A stretch of 64,000 bases of DNA, taken from assembly GCA_965227445.1 (NCBI GenBank), contig OZ245751.1:3906001-3970000 (forward strand). The letters run 5' to 3'. Origin of the DNA: DT-110 sp030148525. Lineage in GTDB: Bacteria; Bacteroidota; Bacteroidia; Chitinophagales; Saprospiraceae. Every line of letters begins with the position of its first letter. Within the stretch, counting starts at the first letter, position 1. The notes beneath the pieces were generated by a model. The model saw only the letters and a program-made list of their open reading frames with translations, was not told the DNA's origin and ran no database searches. Shown here piece by piece: positions 8,239 through 17,369 of the stretch. The position numbers and the translations under genes are program-made.

Positions 8239-8658
8239 CTACTTCACCATCTCCGAATAGAGTACCCCCCTGCGGTATTCCTTTAGTACGTGCTGTACCG
8301 TCTCGGTCAGGTTAGGAGGTAACTGGTCCAGGTAGAACCACTCGGCCTCTTTGAATTTTTTGGTTTCCCTGGCCTTGAGGTTCCCCTCCCACCGGTAGGC
8401 TTTGAAATACAGAACGATTCGCACCTGCCCTTTTTTGAGCTTGTGCAGTACGTGGACCAGGCGAAGATCAACTGATTTCAGGCGAATACCAGCTTCTTCG
8501 TAACTTTCCCGGATCAGGCAGTCACGGGCCGTTTCTTTGGTTTCAACGGTCCCACCTACTAAGGTGTAGTTTCCTCCGTTGGGCTTAGTTTGCCGCAACA
8601 ACAGAATTTTACCCTTATGGTATAAAATGAGCCGTGCTTTTACCGAAATCCCCGCCAT
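8239..8658 (-). CDS. Nudix hydrolase
   Basis: 139 residues covering one Nudix domain. The box reads GGTVETKETARDCLIRESYE followed by EAGI and fits G-x5-E-x7-REUXEEXGU fully, with all catalytic glutamates present, so an active Mg-dependent nucleoside diphosphate-X hydrolase is expected. Substrate cannot be deduced. The start MAGISVKARLIL is the natural family N terminus. It is convergent with lepB and stands alone. Confidence 0.9.
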   Translation of the reverse strand: MAGISVKARLILYHKGKILLLRQTKPNGGNYTLVGGTVETKETARDCLIRESYEEAGIRLKSVDLRLVHVLHKLKKGQVRIVLYFKAYRWEGNLKARETKKFKEAEWFYLDQLPPNLTETVQHVLKEYRRGVLYSEMVK

Positions 8659-9146
8659 ATCATAACCTTCTGTTTAAATAAGCGACGAAAATACAGGTGG
8701 CATGTAAACTACATGTTAAATTCTGGTCCAATATTAAGGAGGTCGGCCCGGCATGCAGAAAAAAGTTAGTAAAACAAGTAATTTTGATGCCGGATACCGA
8801 TACAAATGTAATCCGCAGCGGCTAGCGGGCAGCCTGTTTTTACCTGCCTTTGGAGCCGTATAAAGGCTTTTTTTTCAATCCTAAGCAGGTACGTATCGAC
8901 CGTTTATGATTTTTGTCACTTTTAAAAATGGGCAGTTGTTAGTATAATTGCATATGATAATCAGTACTTTCAGGTAGCAAAAGCCAGCTGTTTCGACTTT
9001 TTTCAACAACCAAAAGAGATGCGAAACACCCCCTGCGGCCCTTTACACAATACAATTACTAATTGCCGCAACATTGCGCGCGAAATCTCCGTCAGCCTGC
9101 ACCAAGCCAAGTTCATCAAACCATTACAAAAACAAACGTAGTGCCT
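8659..9146. other. Intergenic region, divergent promoters expected
   Basis: About 490 bp between the leftward Nudix gene and the rightward PLP enzyme. It contains small palindromes (CATGTaaactACATG at 8701-8715; CCGGCAT at 8748-8754 against ATGCCGG at 8787-8793) and AT-rich promoter-like sequence near 8900-8965, but no recognised riboswitch, RNA or ORF. Confidence 0.5.
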
Positions 9147-10292
9147 ATGTTCTACGAGAATGTATTGGAAACCATTGGTAAAACACCACTCATTAAGCTG
9201 TCTAACATTACCGATGAGTTATCCGCAACGGTCTTCGGGAAAGTAGAAGCCTACAATCCCGGGCAATCAGCAAAAGACCGAACAGCTTTGTACATGGTAC
9301 AACAAGCCGAAAATCGGGGTGACCTGAAGCCCGGTAGTACCATCATTGAAGCTACCTCCGGAAATACCGGATACAGCCTGGCCATGGTGTGCGCTATCAA
9401 AGGGTACCACTGTGTGCTTACCGTGTCGAGTAAAGCGTCAAAAGAGAAACTCGCCCTCCTGCGTTCCCTCGGAGCGGAAGTGGTTATTTGTCCGGCCAAC
9501 GTAGAACCGGAGGACCCCCGCTCCTATTACTCCCGCGCTGAGCAATTGTCAAAAGAAATTCCCGGAGCGTATTATCTGGCCCAAAATTTCAACCTCGACA
9601 ACCAGGGTGCTCACTATGCCACAACCGGACCCGAGATATGGGAGCAAACCGGCGGGAAAATCACGCACTACGTTTGTTGCGCCGGAACCGGAGGAACCCT
9701 TTCGGGAACAGCTCAATTCCTGAAAGAAAAAAACCCGAACATCCAGATTATTGCCGTTGATGCCTACGGCTCCGTACTCAAAAAGTTTTGGGAAACCGGC
9801 ACCTTCGATCACAACGAAATCTTCCCCTATAAAGTGGAAGGACTAGGTAAAACCATCATCCCCGATAATGTGGACTTTTCGGTCATTGATGACTTTATCA
9901 AGGTGACGGATAAGGACTCGGCAATTCAGACGCGAAACCTAGCCCGACTAGAAGGACTCCTGGTGGGGTATTCTGCCGGATCAGCCATGCAAGCTGTTTT
10001 TCAAATGCGCGACCGCCTGACTGCCGACGATGTCGTTGTCGTACTTTTCCCCGATCACGGAACTCGTTACCTGGGTAAAGTGTATAGTGATGAGTGGATG
10101 CGTGAACAAGGTTTCCTGCAAACAGACCTCGATATCCCAGTGGGTATTGGCGAACGCCAAACGGATGACGCTAACCCCTACAGCATCTATCGTTACGAGG
10201 CTGTAAAAAAGAAATATAAAACCTATTACCGAACCTACCGGATGAAGTATAAACGGTATATTAGACAAACTCGGGAATCGCTTGGGTTGTAA
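9147..10292 (+). CDS. Cysteine synthase / cystathionine beta-synthase family PLP enzyme
   Basis: 381 residues from ATG 9147 (MFYENVLETIGKTPLIKL), the usual family N terminus; the upstream in-frame ATG at 9063 adds an unlikely leader. Fold-type II PLP enzyme: Schiff-base K43 in NPGQSAKDR, SGNTG phosphate loop at 71-75 and glycine-rich CAGTGGTLSG. It should perform beta-replacement on serine or O-acetylserine to make cysteine or cystathionine. The catalytic core ends near residue 325. A C-terminal tail rich in Tyr and Lys (YKTYYRTYRMKYKRYIRQ) replaces the CBS-domain pair some relatives carry. It stands alone. Confidence 0.88.
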   Translation: MFYENVLETIGKTPLIKLSNITDELSATVFGKVEAYNPGQSAKDRTALYMVQQAENRGDLKPGSTIIEATSGNTGYSLAMVCAIKGYHCVLTVSSKASKEKLALLRSLGAEVVICPANVEPEDPRSYYSRAEQLSKEIPGAYYLAQNFNLDNQGAHYATTGPEIWEQTGGKITHYVCCAGTGGTLSGTAQFLKEKNPNIQIIAVDAYGSVLKKFWETGTFDHNEIFPYKVEGLGKTIIPDNVDFSVIDDFIKVTDKDSAIQTRNLARLEGLLVGYSAGSAMQAVFQMRDRLTADDVVVVLFPDHGTRYLGKVYSDEWMREQGFLQTDLDIPVGIGERQTDDANPYSIYRYEAVKKKYKTYYRTYRMKYKRYIRQTRESLGL

Positions 10293-10443
10293 TGAATTTG
10301 TAGATTACCAAACAGTAGCACTTCCCGAATTTGTTTATTCAATGAGGCGGGTATTTTTGCCTGTTTTCGCCCTGATTGCGAAAGTCTGCATGAAACATTA
10401 TGCCACCGCAGTGGTTTTTCCGTTAAACCCAAATTAACAACAG

Positions 10444-11112
10444 ATGAGTACGCAAAAAAGCCGTAGCAACTTTGTATCCAATGAGGATATTTCTATCCCG
10501 TTGTTTAAGAACAAGTGGCTTGATAAGCTAACCAGAACCCACATCTCCATCCCCGTTAGTCTGTTTATCCTGTATGCGATCGGTTTGATCGTATACACCA
10601 AGTACACCACCGATCTTTCTAATTTGCAGGTAGTAGGCCTGTTCTTTGGCGGGTGGTTCTTCTTCACCTTCGCGGAATACATGGTCCACAAAAATGTGTA
10701 CCACATGAAACCCAAGTCCAAGTTGCGTAAAAAGATTACGTACACAATGCACGGCATTCACCACGATTACCCAAAAGATAAAAGCAGGCTGGCTATGCCT
10801 CCCGTTCTTAGTATTTTCATCGGGACGCTTTTGCTGCTGGTATTCGAACTGATTCTGGATATTTATTCATTCTCCTTTTTGGCCGGATTCCTGGTAGGAT
10901 ATGCCGGATACTTGCTGGTCCATTACACCGTACACGTATTCCACCCACCGAATAATGCCTTCAAGGCGCTTTGGACCAACCACGCCATCCACCACTATCA
11001 GAATCCGCAGGTCCTTTTTGGTGTTTCGTCTCCACTGTGGGACTACATCCTGGGAACCGTTCCCAAAGAAAAAAACGCCCGCAAGCGGGTCGAAGTGTCT
11101 GGCGGCGTGTAA
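10444..11112 (+). CDS. Fatty acid hydroxylase superfamily membrane protein
   Basis: 222 residues with about four membrane segments (34-51, 62-78, 118-140, 143-160). Histidine boxes sit at H82/H87 (VHKNVYH), H103/H106/H107 (HGIHH), H160/H164/H167 and H180/H183/H184 (NHAIHH), as in di-iron sterol desaturase/fatty acid 2-hydroxylase enzymes. The arrangement is closest to FA2H, which 2-hydroxylates the acyl chain of sphingolipids; in Bacteroidota a role in hydroxylating sphingo-, sulfono- or ornithine lipids is plausible inference. Transcribed alone, with a terminator at 11133. Confidence 0.88.
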   Translation: MSTQKSRSNFVSNEDISIPLFKNKWLDKLTRTHISIPVSLFILYAIGLIVYTKYTTDLSNLQVVGLFFGGWFFFTFAEYMVHKNVYHMKPKSKLRKKITYTMHGIHHDYPKDKSRLAMPPVLSIFIGTLLLLVFELILDIYSFSFLAGFLVGYAGYLLVHYTVHVFHPPNNAFKALWTNHAIHHYQNPQVLFGVSSPLWDYILGTVPKEKNARKRVEVSGGV

Positions 11113-11132
11113 CCTCCTGCTTTTGGAAAGGC

Positions 11133-11171
11133 AAAAACGGGTGGCCCCTCCAACTGGGTTCACCCGTTTTT
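11133..11171 (+). terminator. Intrinsic terminator of the hydroxylase gene
   Basis: AAAAACGGGTG (11133-11143) pairs with CACCCGTTTTT (11161-11171), forming an 11-bp stem that carries its own T tract. Confidence 0.8.
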
Positions 11172-11225
11172 CATATTAGGCCGGGTCAGAAAAACGTGTA
11201 TTTTTAAGTTAAATCCCTGATTAGT

Positions 11226-12029
11226 ATGCGTACTATTCTTCTATCGAGCCTCTTCTTCTTTTTAGTGGCTTGCGCCAAAAAAGAACCGAACACCGCCAAT
11301 AATTCCAAGGATACATCCCCTTCGGCCTTGTCGGCCTCCGCTCTGCAGTCGGCCTACCAAAAGTATCGTAACCAACGCACCGATACTATGCCCGCGTATC
11401 AGGTACAGGAAGCAGGCAAGCTCTACCCGGTGGATCAGGCACCGCGGGATACGGCCTTCTTCGTTTTGCGGGAACAACTGCGTGAAGCGGTTCAGCAACG
11501 CAATATCTTTCCCGTCATGGAGGCCCTCCACCCCGAGGTTAAAGTGAGCTTTGGCAGCGAACATGGTCCCGAAGGCTTCATTGAAATATGGGGGCTTCAA
11601 TCCGAAGAGCAAACCGCCCAATCTAACCTATGGACCGCATTGGGCAGGGTACTTGACGGTGGTGGTGTCTTCCAGGATGGCGGTAAAACATTCATTGCCC
11701 CCTATGTCTTTGCCACCTGGCCCGGTTCCGAAGACGCTTTCGACCGGGCCGCAATTACCGGAGCCGGCGTAAGAGTTCGCAGTCAGCCTAACCTCCAGTC
11801 CAGGATTATTACGTCTTTGTCATACGACATCGTGGAATTCGTGCAGCGTACCGATCAGCAGCTTACTATCGACGGAGAAACCCACTCCTGGATGAAGATC
11901 AAAATCCCCGATGGGCAGGAAGGATTTGTCTGGGGTAAATACGTTGCATCCCCGATTGGCTACCGGGCCGGATTCGAGCGTCAACCCGACGGTCAGTGGT
12001 TGATGACCTTCTTTCTGGCTGGCGATTAA
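11226..12029 (+). CDS. Lipoprotein with SH3-type domain
   Basis: 267 residues. The signal peptide MRTILLSSLFFFLVAC ends in a lipobox (LVAC, Cys16), so the protein is lipid-anchored. Residues 20-45 are a Ser/Asn-rich linker. The middle (about 60-175) resembles small uncharacterised periplasmic domains, and residues 180-240 read GAGVRVRSQPNLQSRIITSL through WMKIKIPDGQEGFVWGKYV, the pattern of a bacterial SH3 domain (RxxPnxxSxxi...W.kV....G..GWV). Bacterial SH3 domains often bind peptidoglycan. Substrate unknown. Confidence 0.8.
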   Translation: MRTILLSSLFFFLVACAKKEPNTANNSKDTSPSALSASALQSAYQKYRNQRTDTMPAYQVQEAGKLYPVDQAPRDTAFFVLREQLREAVQQRNIFPVMEALHPEVKVSFGSEHGPEGFIEIWGLQSEEQTAQSNLWTALGRVLDGGGVFQDGGKTFIAPYVFATWPGSEDAFDRAAITGAGVRVRSQPNLQSRIITSLSYDIVEFVQRTDQQLTIDGETHSWMKIKIPDGQEGFVWGKYVASPIGYRAGFERQPDGQWLMTFFLAGD

Positions 12030-12101
12030 CACATCTTTTTTCTGGCCGTAAAACATTCAATTGGTTTCATCGTTTGGTAAAACGAAATAAACCAATGAAC
12101 C

Positions 12102-12701
12102 ATGAAAACAATGAAATGTATTGCCCTGTGCGTAGCCATGTTAACGGTATTTGCAGCCCAGGCCCAATTTACCATCCGTCCCCAGGTTGGTGTCAACTCC
12201 TCCAGCTTAAGTAGTGATGATAATCTGATCGACTTTAATGCCGGAACCGGATTCCAGGTAGGTGTTGACTTCCAGATCGGTAACAAGGTGTATTTCCAGC
12301 CGGGTATTCAGCTGGAGTTCCTTAAAAACCAGGTAGAAATCGGCAGTGGTGCCGCAATTGAAGAGTCGGATTATGACCGTACCGGTATCCGCGTACCACT
12401 GATGATCGGATTTCGGGCCGTGGAAGATCCTGATTCGGATCTGAACCTACGCCTCTTTACCGGTCCGAATGCCCTTTTGCAACTTTCTCAGGATTCGGAT
12501 GAAAGTATTCTTGATGACATTGATGACGATGATCTGAAAGATCTTGTATTTGGTTGGAACGTAGGTGCCGGAGTGGACTTTTCCATTCTGTTCTTTGATA
12601 TCGGTTATCAATTTGGTATTTCCGAAATTTTTAATGATGCTGATTCCGCACCACGAAACAATCTGTTCTACGGTAATTTGGGGCTGCGCATCAACTTGTA
12701 A
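12102..12701 (+). CDS. Outer membrane beta-barrel protein, PorT-like
   Basis: 199 residues. Signal peptide MKTMKCIALCVAMLTVFAAQAQ is followed by alternating amphipathic strands (GVNSSSLSSD, FQVGVDFQIGNKVYFQPGIQ, NLFYGNLGLRINL) typical of eight-stranded PorT/OmpX-like barrels in Bacteroidota. The C terminus ends in an amphipathic strand, as expected for BAM recognition. An acidic Asp-rich loop lies near residues 130-145. No specific substrate or role can be assigned. Confidence 0.8.
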   Translation: MKTMKCIALCVAMLTVFAAQAQFTIRPQVGVNSSSLSSDDNLIDFNAGTGFQVGVDFQIGNKVYFQPGIQLEFLKNQVEIGSGAAIEESDYDRTGIRVPLMIGFRAVEDPDSDLNLRLFTGPNALLQLSQDSDESILDDIDDDDLKDLVFGWNVGAGVDFSILFFDIGYQFGISEIFNDADSAPRNNLFYGNLGLRINL

Positions 12702-12720
12702 AGACTAACCGCCTCCTGCA

Positions 12721-12759
12721 AAAAGGCCACTATTCCCCGGAATAGTGGCCTTTTGTTTT
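12721..12759. terminator. Bidirectional intrinsic terminator
   Basis: AAAAGGCCACTATTCC (12721-12736) pairs over 16 bp with GGAATAGTGGCCTTTT (12739-12754). The T and A flanks let it serve both the barrel gene and the convergent symporter gene. Confidence 0.88.
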
Positions 12760-12783
12760 TGCCGAAAGGCTGATAACCTGAAA

Positions 12784-14508
12784 TCAGGCCTCCGAAGCTC
12801 CCGGTTTGGGTTTATCCATACCAAGCAAATACAAGATATAAGCCAGCACCATTACCAGCGCACAACCAATTAAATTGAGCCATAAATAGGCCAGTTCGAT
12901 GATCCCCTGACTGGTAAGGTAAAAGATGATTAGAATGATGCTCTCTCCGATCAATGCCGCCAGGAAAACCGCCCGGCTACCTACCTGCTTGAGGAAAAAA
13001 GCAACCAGGAAGATCCCCAGAATAGCTCCGTAAAACAGAGAACCGATGATATTGACTGCCTGGATCAGGTTTTCGAATAAATTGGCCGTCAGGGCAAAAA
13101 TCAGGGCAACGACACCCCACATTATCGTAAACCAACGCGAGGCTCGTAAGTAATGTCCATCCGATTTATCTTTCGAAAGGGATCTACGATACAGATCGAT
13201 CACCGTAGTCGTAGCCAGCGCATTTAATTCCGAAGAGGTCGACGACATCGCCGCCGAAAAGATGACTGCCAGGAGTAGCCCAACCAGGCCAACGGGTAAA
13301 TAATTGATGACAAAGGTGATAAATACGTAATCGGTATCCTCCGTTTTAGAGGCAGGGTCAACGGTGAGGATCAGATCCTTAACTTCCGACCGGATAGCGT
13401 CGTCCTGTGCATCCAATTCAGCTATTTGGGTCTGTGCAGCGGAAATGGCTGCTTCGTCATCCTGGCGGATAGCCCCCACCATATCCTGGATTACCCCCTG
13501 TCGTTCGTCAAAGATAGCCGTATGTTGCTGTTCGAGCTGAACCAGATCATCCTCGTAGGCCGTTCCTTCGATTTTTTGCAGGTTGGCACTATTAAAGTGA
13601 ACGGGAGGGCGTTGGAACTGGAAAAAAATAAAGACCAAAACCCCTACAAAGAGGACCAGAAACTGCATGGGTACTTTGAAGATACCGTTGAAGAGCAATC
13701 CGAGGCGACTTTCTGTGAGGCTTTTTCCCGACAGGTAGCGCTGCACCTGGGATTGATCGGTACCGAAGTAGGACAGGAAAAGAAAAGTACCTCCCAGCAT
13801 TCCGGACCAAAAGGTATATCGGTTGTCCAGGTCAAAGGTGAAGTCAACCACATTCAGTTTTCCCATCTTCCCGGCAACGCCAACCGCATCAGAAAAACGC
13901 AGTCCCTCCGGAAATTGATTTACCAAAATGATCGCGGCAATGAACATTCCGCTCAGAATGACTATCATCTGCTGTTTCTGAGTTACACTGACCGCCTTGG
14001 TTCCTCCGGCTACCGTGTAGATAATGACCAACAGCCCGATCAGGAACACGGTATAGGTGAGTGGCCACTCCAAAATACTGGACAAAATGATAGCCGGAGC
14101 ATAAATGGTTAACCCAGCTGCCAATCCCCGCTGTATCAGGAATAGAATGGCCGTAAAAGTCCTGGTTCGCAGGTCGAAGCGGGATTCCAGGTATTCGTAG
14201 GCCGTGTACACATTGAGTTTATAGTAAATGGGTAACACAAAAACAGCCAGGATGACCATGGCAACGGGCAGGCCGAAATAAAACTGGGCAAACCGCATCC
14301 CGTCCTGATAAGCCTGACCGGGAGTTGACAGAAAGGTGATCGCACTGGCCTGGGTAGCCATAATGGATAATCCAATGGTCCACCAGGGAAGGTCCTTATC
14401 GCCCATCAGATAGGAACGGACGTTGTCGACGTTCCGGGTTTTCCAAACTCCGAAGGCAACAATAAATGATAAAGTTCCCCCCATTACGATCCAGTCAATA
14501 GTCGTCAT
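12784..14508 (-). CDS. Sodium:solute symporter (SSS family)
   Basis: 574 residues with about 13-14 membrane helices. The N terminus MTTIDWIVMGGTLSFIVAFG followed by SYLMGDKDLPWWTIGLSIMA and the block SAITFLSTPGQAYQDG are diagnostic of SSS transporters; the sodium-site serines near AAMSSTSSELNALA are present. It should import a sugar, sialic acid, carboxylate or similar solute with Na+. A hydrophilic, acidic, Gln-rich insert at about 301-393 separates two helices and is longer than usual. A 46-residue membrane protein is encoded just upstream, probably co-transcribed. Confidence 0.88.
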   Translation of the reverse strand: MTTIDWIVMGGTLSFIVAFGVWKTRNVDNVRSYLMGDKDLPWWTIGLSIMATQASAITFLSTPGQAYQDGMRFAQFYFGLPVAMVILAVFVLPIYYKLNVYTAYEYLESRFDLRTRTFTAILFLIQRGLAAGLTIYAPAIILSSILEWPLTYTVFLIGLLVIIYTVAGGTKAVSVTQKQQMIVILSGMFIAAIILVNQFPEGLRFSDAVGVAGKMGKLNVVDFTFDLDNRYTFWSGMLGGTFLFLSYFGTDQSQVQRYLSGKSLTESRLGLLFNGIFKVPMQFLVLFVGVLVFIFFQFQRPPVHFNSANLQKIEGTAYEDDLVQLEQQHTAIFDERQGVIQDMVGAIRQDDEAAISAAQTQIAELDAQDDAIRSEVKDLILTVDPASKTEDTDYVFITFVINYLPVGLVGLLLAVIFSAAMSSTSSELNALATTTVIDLYRRSLSKDKSDGHYLRASRWFTIMWGVVALIFALTANLFENLIQAVNIIGSLFYGAILGIFLVAFFLKQVGSRAVFLAALIGESIILIIFYLTSQGIIELAYLWLNLIGCALVMVLAYILYLLGMDKPKPGASEA

Positions 14509-14542
14509 ACTGCAGCATTATCGTTATGAAAAAACACAGGCA

Positions 14543-14683
14543 TCAGGAATAGGCCTGAGTAAACAGATAGAAAAGCGTAATAATGATAGCGTGAAGAACC
14601 AGCACAAAAGCGTACACCTGATTCCAGCTTTTAAAGATGGGAGGACGTTCATCGTCCAGGTCTTGTGATTCTGGTTTGTTCAT
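14543..14683 (-). CDS. Small single-pass membrane protein upstream of the symporter
   Basis: 46 residues, below usual ORF cut-offs. It reads MNKPESQDLDDERPPIFKSW then a membrane helix (VYAFVLVLHAIIITLFYLF) and TQAYS. Charged N terminus plus one helix is typical of a real membrane micro-protein. It ends 34 nt before the symporter start on the same strand, so co-expression and an accessory-subunit role are inferred, by analogy with the small partners of some SSS transporters. No family name recognised. Confidence 0.7.
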   Translation of the reverse strand: MNKPESQDLDDERPPIFKSWNQVYAFVLVLHAIIITLFYLFTQAYS

Positions 14684-14787
14684 AGTTTGTTAGTCGATTA
14701 TTCGTTGTTCACAACAAAAATAGGGTTTACCCGCGGATTACCGTACTGATTGGCCGATATATCAGGCGGATTCCTCGATAATGCTGT

Positions 14788-14835
14788 AATGTAAACAGCC
14801 CCGTGTGCCAAAAAACACACGGGGCTGTTTACATT
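14788..14835. terminator. Strong bidirectional terminator hairpin
   Basis: A 20-bp perfect stem pairs AATGTAAACAGCCCCGTGTG (14788-14807) with its complement at 14816-14835 across an 8-nt loop. It sits after the stop of the PIG-L gene, which reads leftward, and upstream of the micro-protein gene, insulating the two units. Confidence 0.8.
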
Positions 14836-14855
14836 TCCCACCTTCCAGGTTGGGT

Positions 14856-17369
14856 TTAAGGTCGGGGCGCTTCCCCGATCGAGATCATATTGGCAAACAG
14901 GCGGTATGCCCCCACCACCCCGGCGGGCAGTTCCCGGAACCAGCTGTATCCCGTGTAAATGTAATGTCCTTCTCCGTAGCGGGCGACCAGCAAACCTCCA
15001 TCCTTAGGCTCTTCCCCGGGATCATTGGCACTCAGGATCGGAGTGTACTCCGCTGACCATTCATCGGGAAAGTACAGACCCCGTTCCTGAACCCACCCTT
15101 CGAAGTCTTTCTCGGTGATTTGATTCGGGAAATTAAGTATAGGGTGATCGGGTTCCAGGAAGCGCACTTCGGCCTCCTCTACGGCTACCCGGTCCCGGGA
15201 CAACTGAAAGGTGTAAGGACCCAGATCTTTGGAGGGTATCCGCAACCCGCGGGTGGTGTTGTATTGAACGATCATAGTACCTCCCTGCTTTACGTATTCC
15301 AGCATGGCAGGGTTGGCGAATTCGATACGGTTCACGGTATTATAGGCTCGCACGCCCAGGATAAGGGCATCGTACCCCTGCAGGTTGGGCAAGGTAGCAT
15401 CGGAAACATCCAACAGGTCTACCTGATAGCCAATCTGTTCCAGGCTTGCCGGTATCTCATCCCCGGCTCCCATGATGTAGGCGATGCGTTCGCCACGCTT
15501 TTCGATATCCAGTTTGGCTACCCGGGCAGCGGCAGGACGCAGAATGGTTTGGGTAGGTATGTGATCGTACTCAATGAGCACCATTTCGCGTTGATAGGAG
15601 GTACCATCCGAAGTAGTGAAGACTGGTGTTAACTCCCCTGCACTTCCCTTTTGGGTAGGAAATACCTCAAAAGTGTAGGCTTGCTCCGCTTCCTTATTTT
15701 CCAGGAGAACCTCATGCATGACGGGTTCACTGCGCCAGCCTTCCGGTAAATCAATAGAAAGGTTGCCCGCCAGGCTATCCCGCCCGCTTTTCACCAGAAT
15801 GGTCACTTCCCGTGGTTCCTGATCGGGAAAGATATAAACGGGTTCGGCCACGCGGACAGCCGCGGCGGGGATCACCTCAAAGGGTCTATACACCTCCCCT
15901 TTTACCGGGTCGGTTCGCTTGTAAACGATATCCTTGCTGACCATCATCGGTTCCCCGCTAATAGTAAGCATAAATACGACTTTGTTTGGGCGGGGCGTTT
16001 CGGGGAGCCCGCGCAGTAGCTGGTCCTCAACCTTGTACATTCCAAGGGTGCCTTCCTCTTCCAGCCAATAGGCATTGGTATATCCAAGTGTAGCCGGAAC
16101 GTGCAGGTTGCGATAAATGCGATTAGCCACGTTATTCTCCAGCATCATATTCAGCGTGGTGTCTTCTCCTGCAGGCAGAATGCGCACCGATCGTACTTTG
16201 ACCTGAATATCGGACCGGTTGATCATTTCCAAAGCCAATTCGAGTTCCTCGCCGGGGGTACTCGAGTAGTCTTCAGCCACGGCTTCGAGATAGAGGCCGG
16301 TGCAGGCTTCAATAATTTGTTCTACCTCCGCTAATTTTACTTTTTTCCAGTAGCCTTCCGGCAAACCGGCAATCATCTGACGAGCACGTAGTAGATCGGG
16401 TACGCTGGCCGAGGGATCTTCGTAGTTGAAGTTTTTCTCCACCTTTGCCAATAGCTCACCGATGGGCTTCCCCCCAGCTACCCGCGTCCAGGTAGTGTTG
16501 ATACCGGCAAAGATCTCGTCGGTCTCGGGCATATCACCTTTCAACAGTTCCAGGTATTCCGATTCCTCTCCGCGACTGCCCGATGAGCCGAACCCCTGAC
16601 ATTTGTGCATGGATCGGCTTTCGGCTGCGATTTCAGTATTTGATTTTCCTTTGCGTGGGTAATACACCCCTACGTCGACGCTGATCAGATTTGATTTATC
16701 AGCTTCCTGAAAATTCTCGCGGCTTCCGTAAAACCACCAGGAGGTATTGAAGAACAGGCGGCGGGGACGCCAGGTATCCACGGTTTTCAATTGCTCGCGA
16801 TATGCCTGTGAATTGCTGGCCAGGTCAAACGCTTCCACCGACAGCATAGCCGAAGCCGTATGGTGACCATGCGTGCTGCCTGGTGAGCGGTGATCGAAGC
16901 GGTTGATGATCACATCGGGTTGCCATTTGCGGATAGCCCACACTAAGTCGGCCATCACCTGATCCTTATCCCAGATGGTAAAGGTCTCGTCGGGGTGTTT
17001 GGAATATCCAAAATCATTAGCCCGGGTAAAAAACTGGTTCCCACCGTCTACCCGGCGGGCAGCCAACAACTCCTGAGTACGGATCACCCCCAAAAGTTCC
17101 CGGATCTCCGGGCCGATCAGGTTTTGCCCTCCATCGCCCCGGGTCATGGAACAGTAAGCCGTTTCGGCTTTCACCTCGTTGGCCAGGTAGGCAATGAGCC
17201 TCGTATTTTCATCGTCGGGGTGGGCAGCCACATACAGCGCTGAACCCAAAAAATTCAGCTTTTGGATCGCTTCGTGAATTTCGGCCGAGGTCAGTTTATC
17301 AGGAGCCTGGGCTTGGGCTGTCCATCCTGCCAGCATGATGCATAAGATGGTGAAAAGTCGCTTTGCCAT
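14856..17369 (-). CDS. PIG-L (LmbE-like) deacetylase with C-terminal extension
   Basis: 837 residues from ATG 17369 (MAKRLFTILCIMLAGWTAQAQ, a clean signal peptide); an ATG at 17390 would add MDKKQKT. The N-terminal PIG-L domain (about 30-290) holds the zinc motif AAHPDDEN and the later RSPGSTHGHHTAS histidines, so it should be a Zn-dependent N-deacetylase of a sugar or glycan. The remaining 500 residues look beta-rich and end with a ThuA/glutamine-amidotransferase-like region (LDVSDATLPNLQGYDALIL, then GGTMIVQYNTT). This architecture is frequent in Bacteroidota; the substrate is unknown. Likely periplasmic. Confidence 0.85.
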   Translation of the reverse strand: MAKRLFTILCIMLAGWTAQAQAPDKLTSAEIHEAIQKLNFLGSALYVAAHPDDENTRLIAYLANEVKAETAYCSMTRGDGGQNLIGPEIRELLGVIRTQELLAARRVDGGNQFFTRANDFGYSKHPDETFTIWDKDQVMADLVWAIRKWQPDVIINRFDHRSPGSTHGHHTASAMLSVEAFDLASNSQAYREQLKTVDTWRPRRLFFNTSWWFYGSRENFQEADKSNLISVDVGVYYPRKGKSNTEIAAESRSMHKCQGFGSSGSRGEESEYLELLKGDMPETDEIFAGINTTWTRVAGGKPIGELLAKVEKNFNYEDPSASVPDLLRARQMIAGLPEGYWKKVKLAEVEQIIEACTGLYLEAVAEDYSSTPGEELELALEMINRSDIQVKVRSVRILPAGEDTTLNMMLENNVANRIYRNLHVPATLGYTNAYWLEEEGTLGMYKVEDQLLRGLPETPRPNKVVFMLTISGEPMMVSKDIVYKRTDPVKGEVYRPFEVIPAAAVRVAEPVYIFPDQEPREVTILVKSGRDSLAGNLSIDLPEGWRSEPVMHEVLLENKEAEQAYTFEVFPTQKGSAGELTPVFTTSDGTSYQREMVLIEYDHIPTQTILRPAAARVAKLDIEKRGERIAYIMGAGDEIPASLEQIGYQVDLLDVSDATLPNLQGYDALILGVRAYNTVNRIEFANPAMLEYVKQGGTMIVQYNTTRGLRIPSKDLGPYTFQLSRDRVAVEEAEVRFLEPDHPILNFPNQITEKDFEGWVQERGLYFPDEWSAEYTPILSANDPGEEPKDGGLLVARYGEGHYIYTGYSWFRELPAGVVGAYRLFANMISIGEAPRP

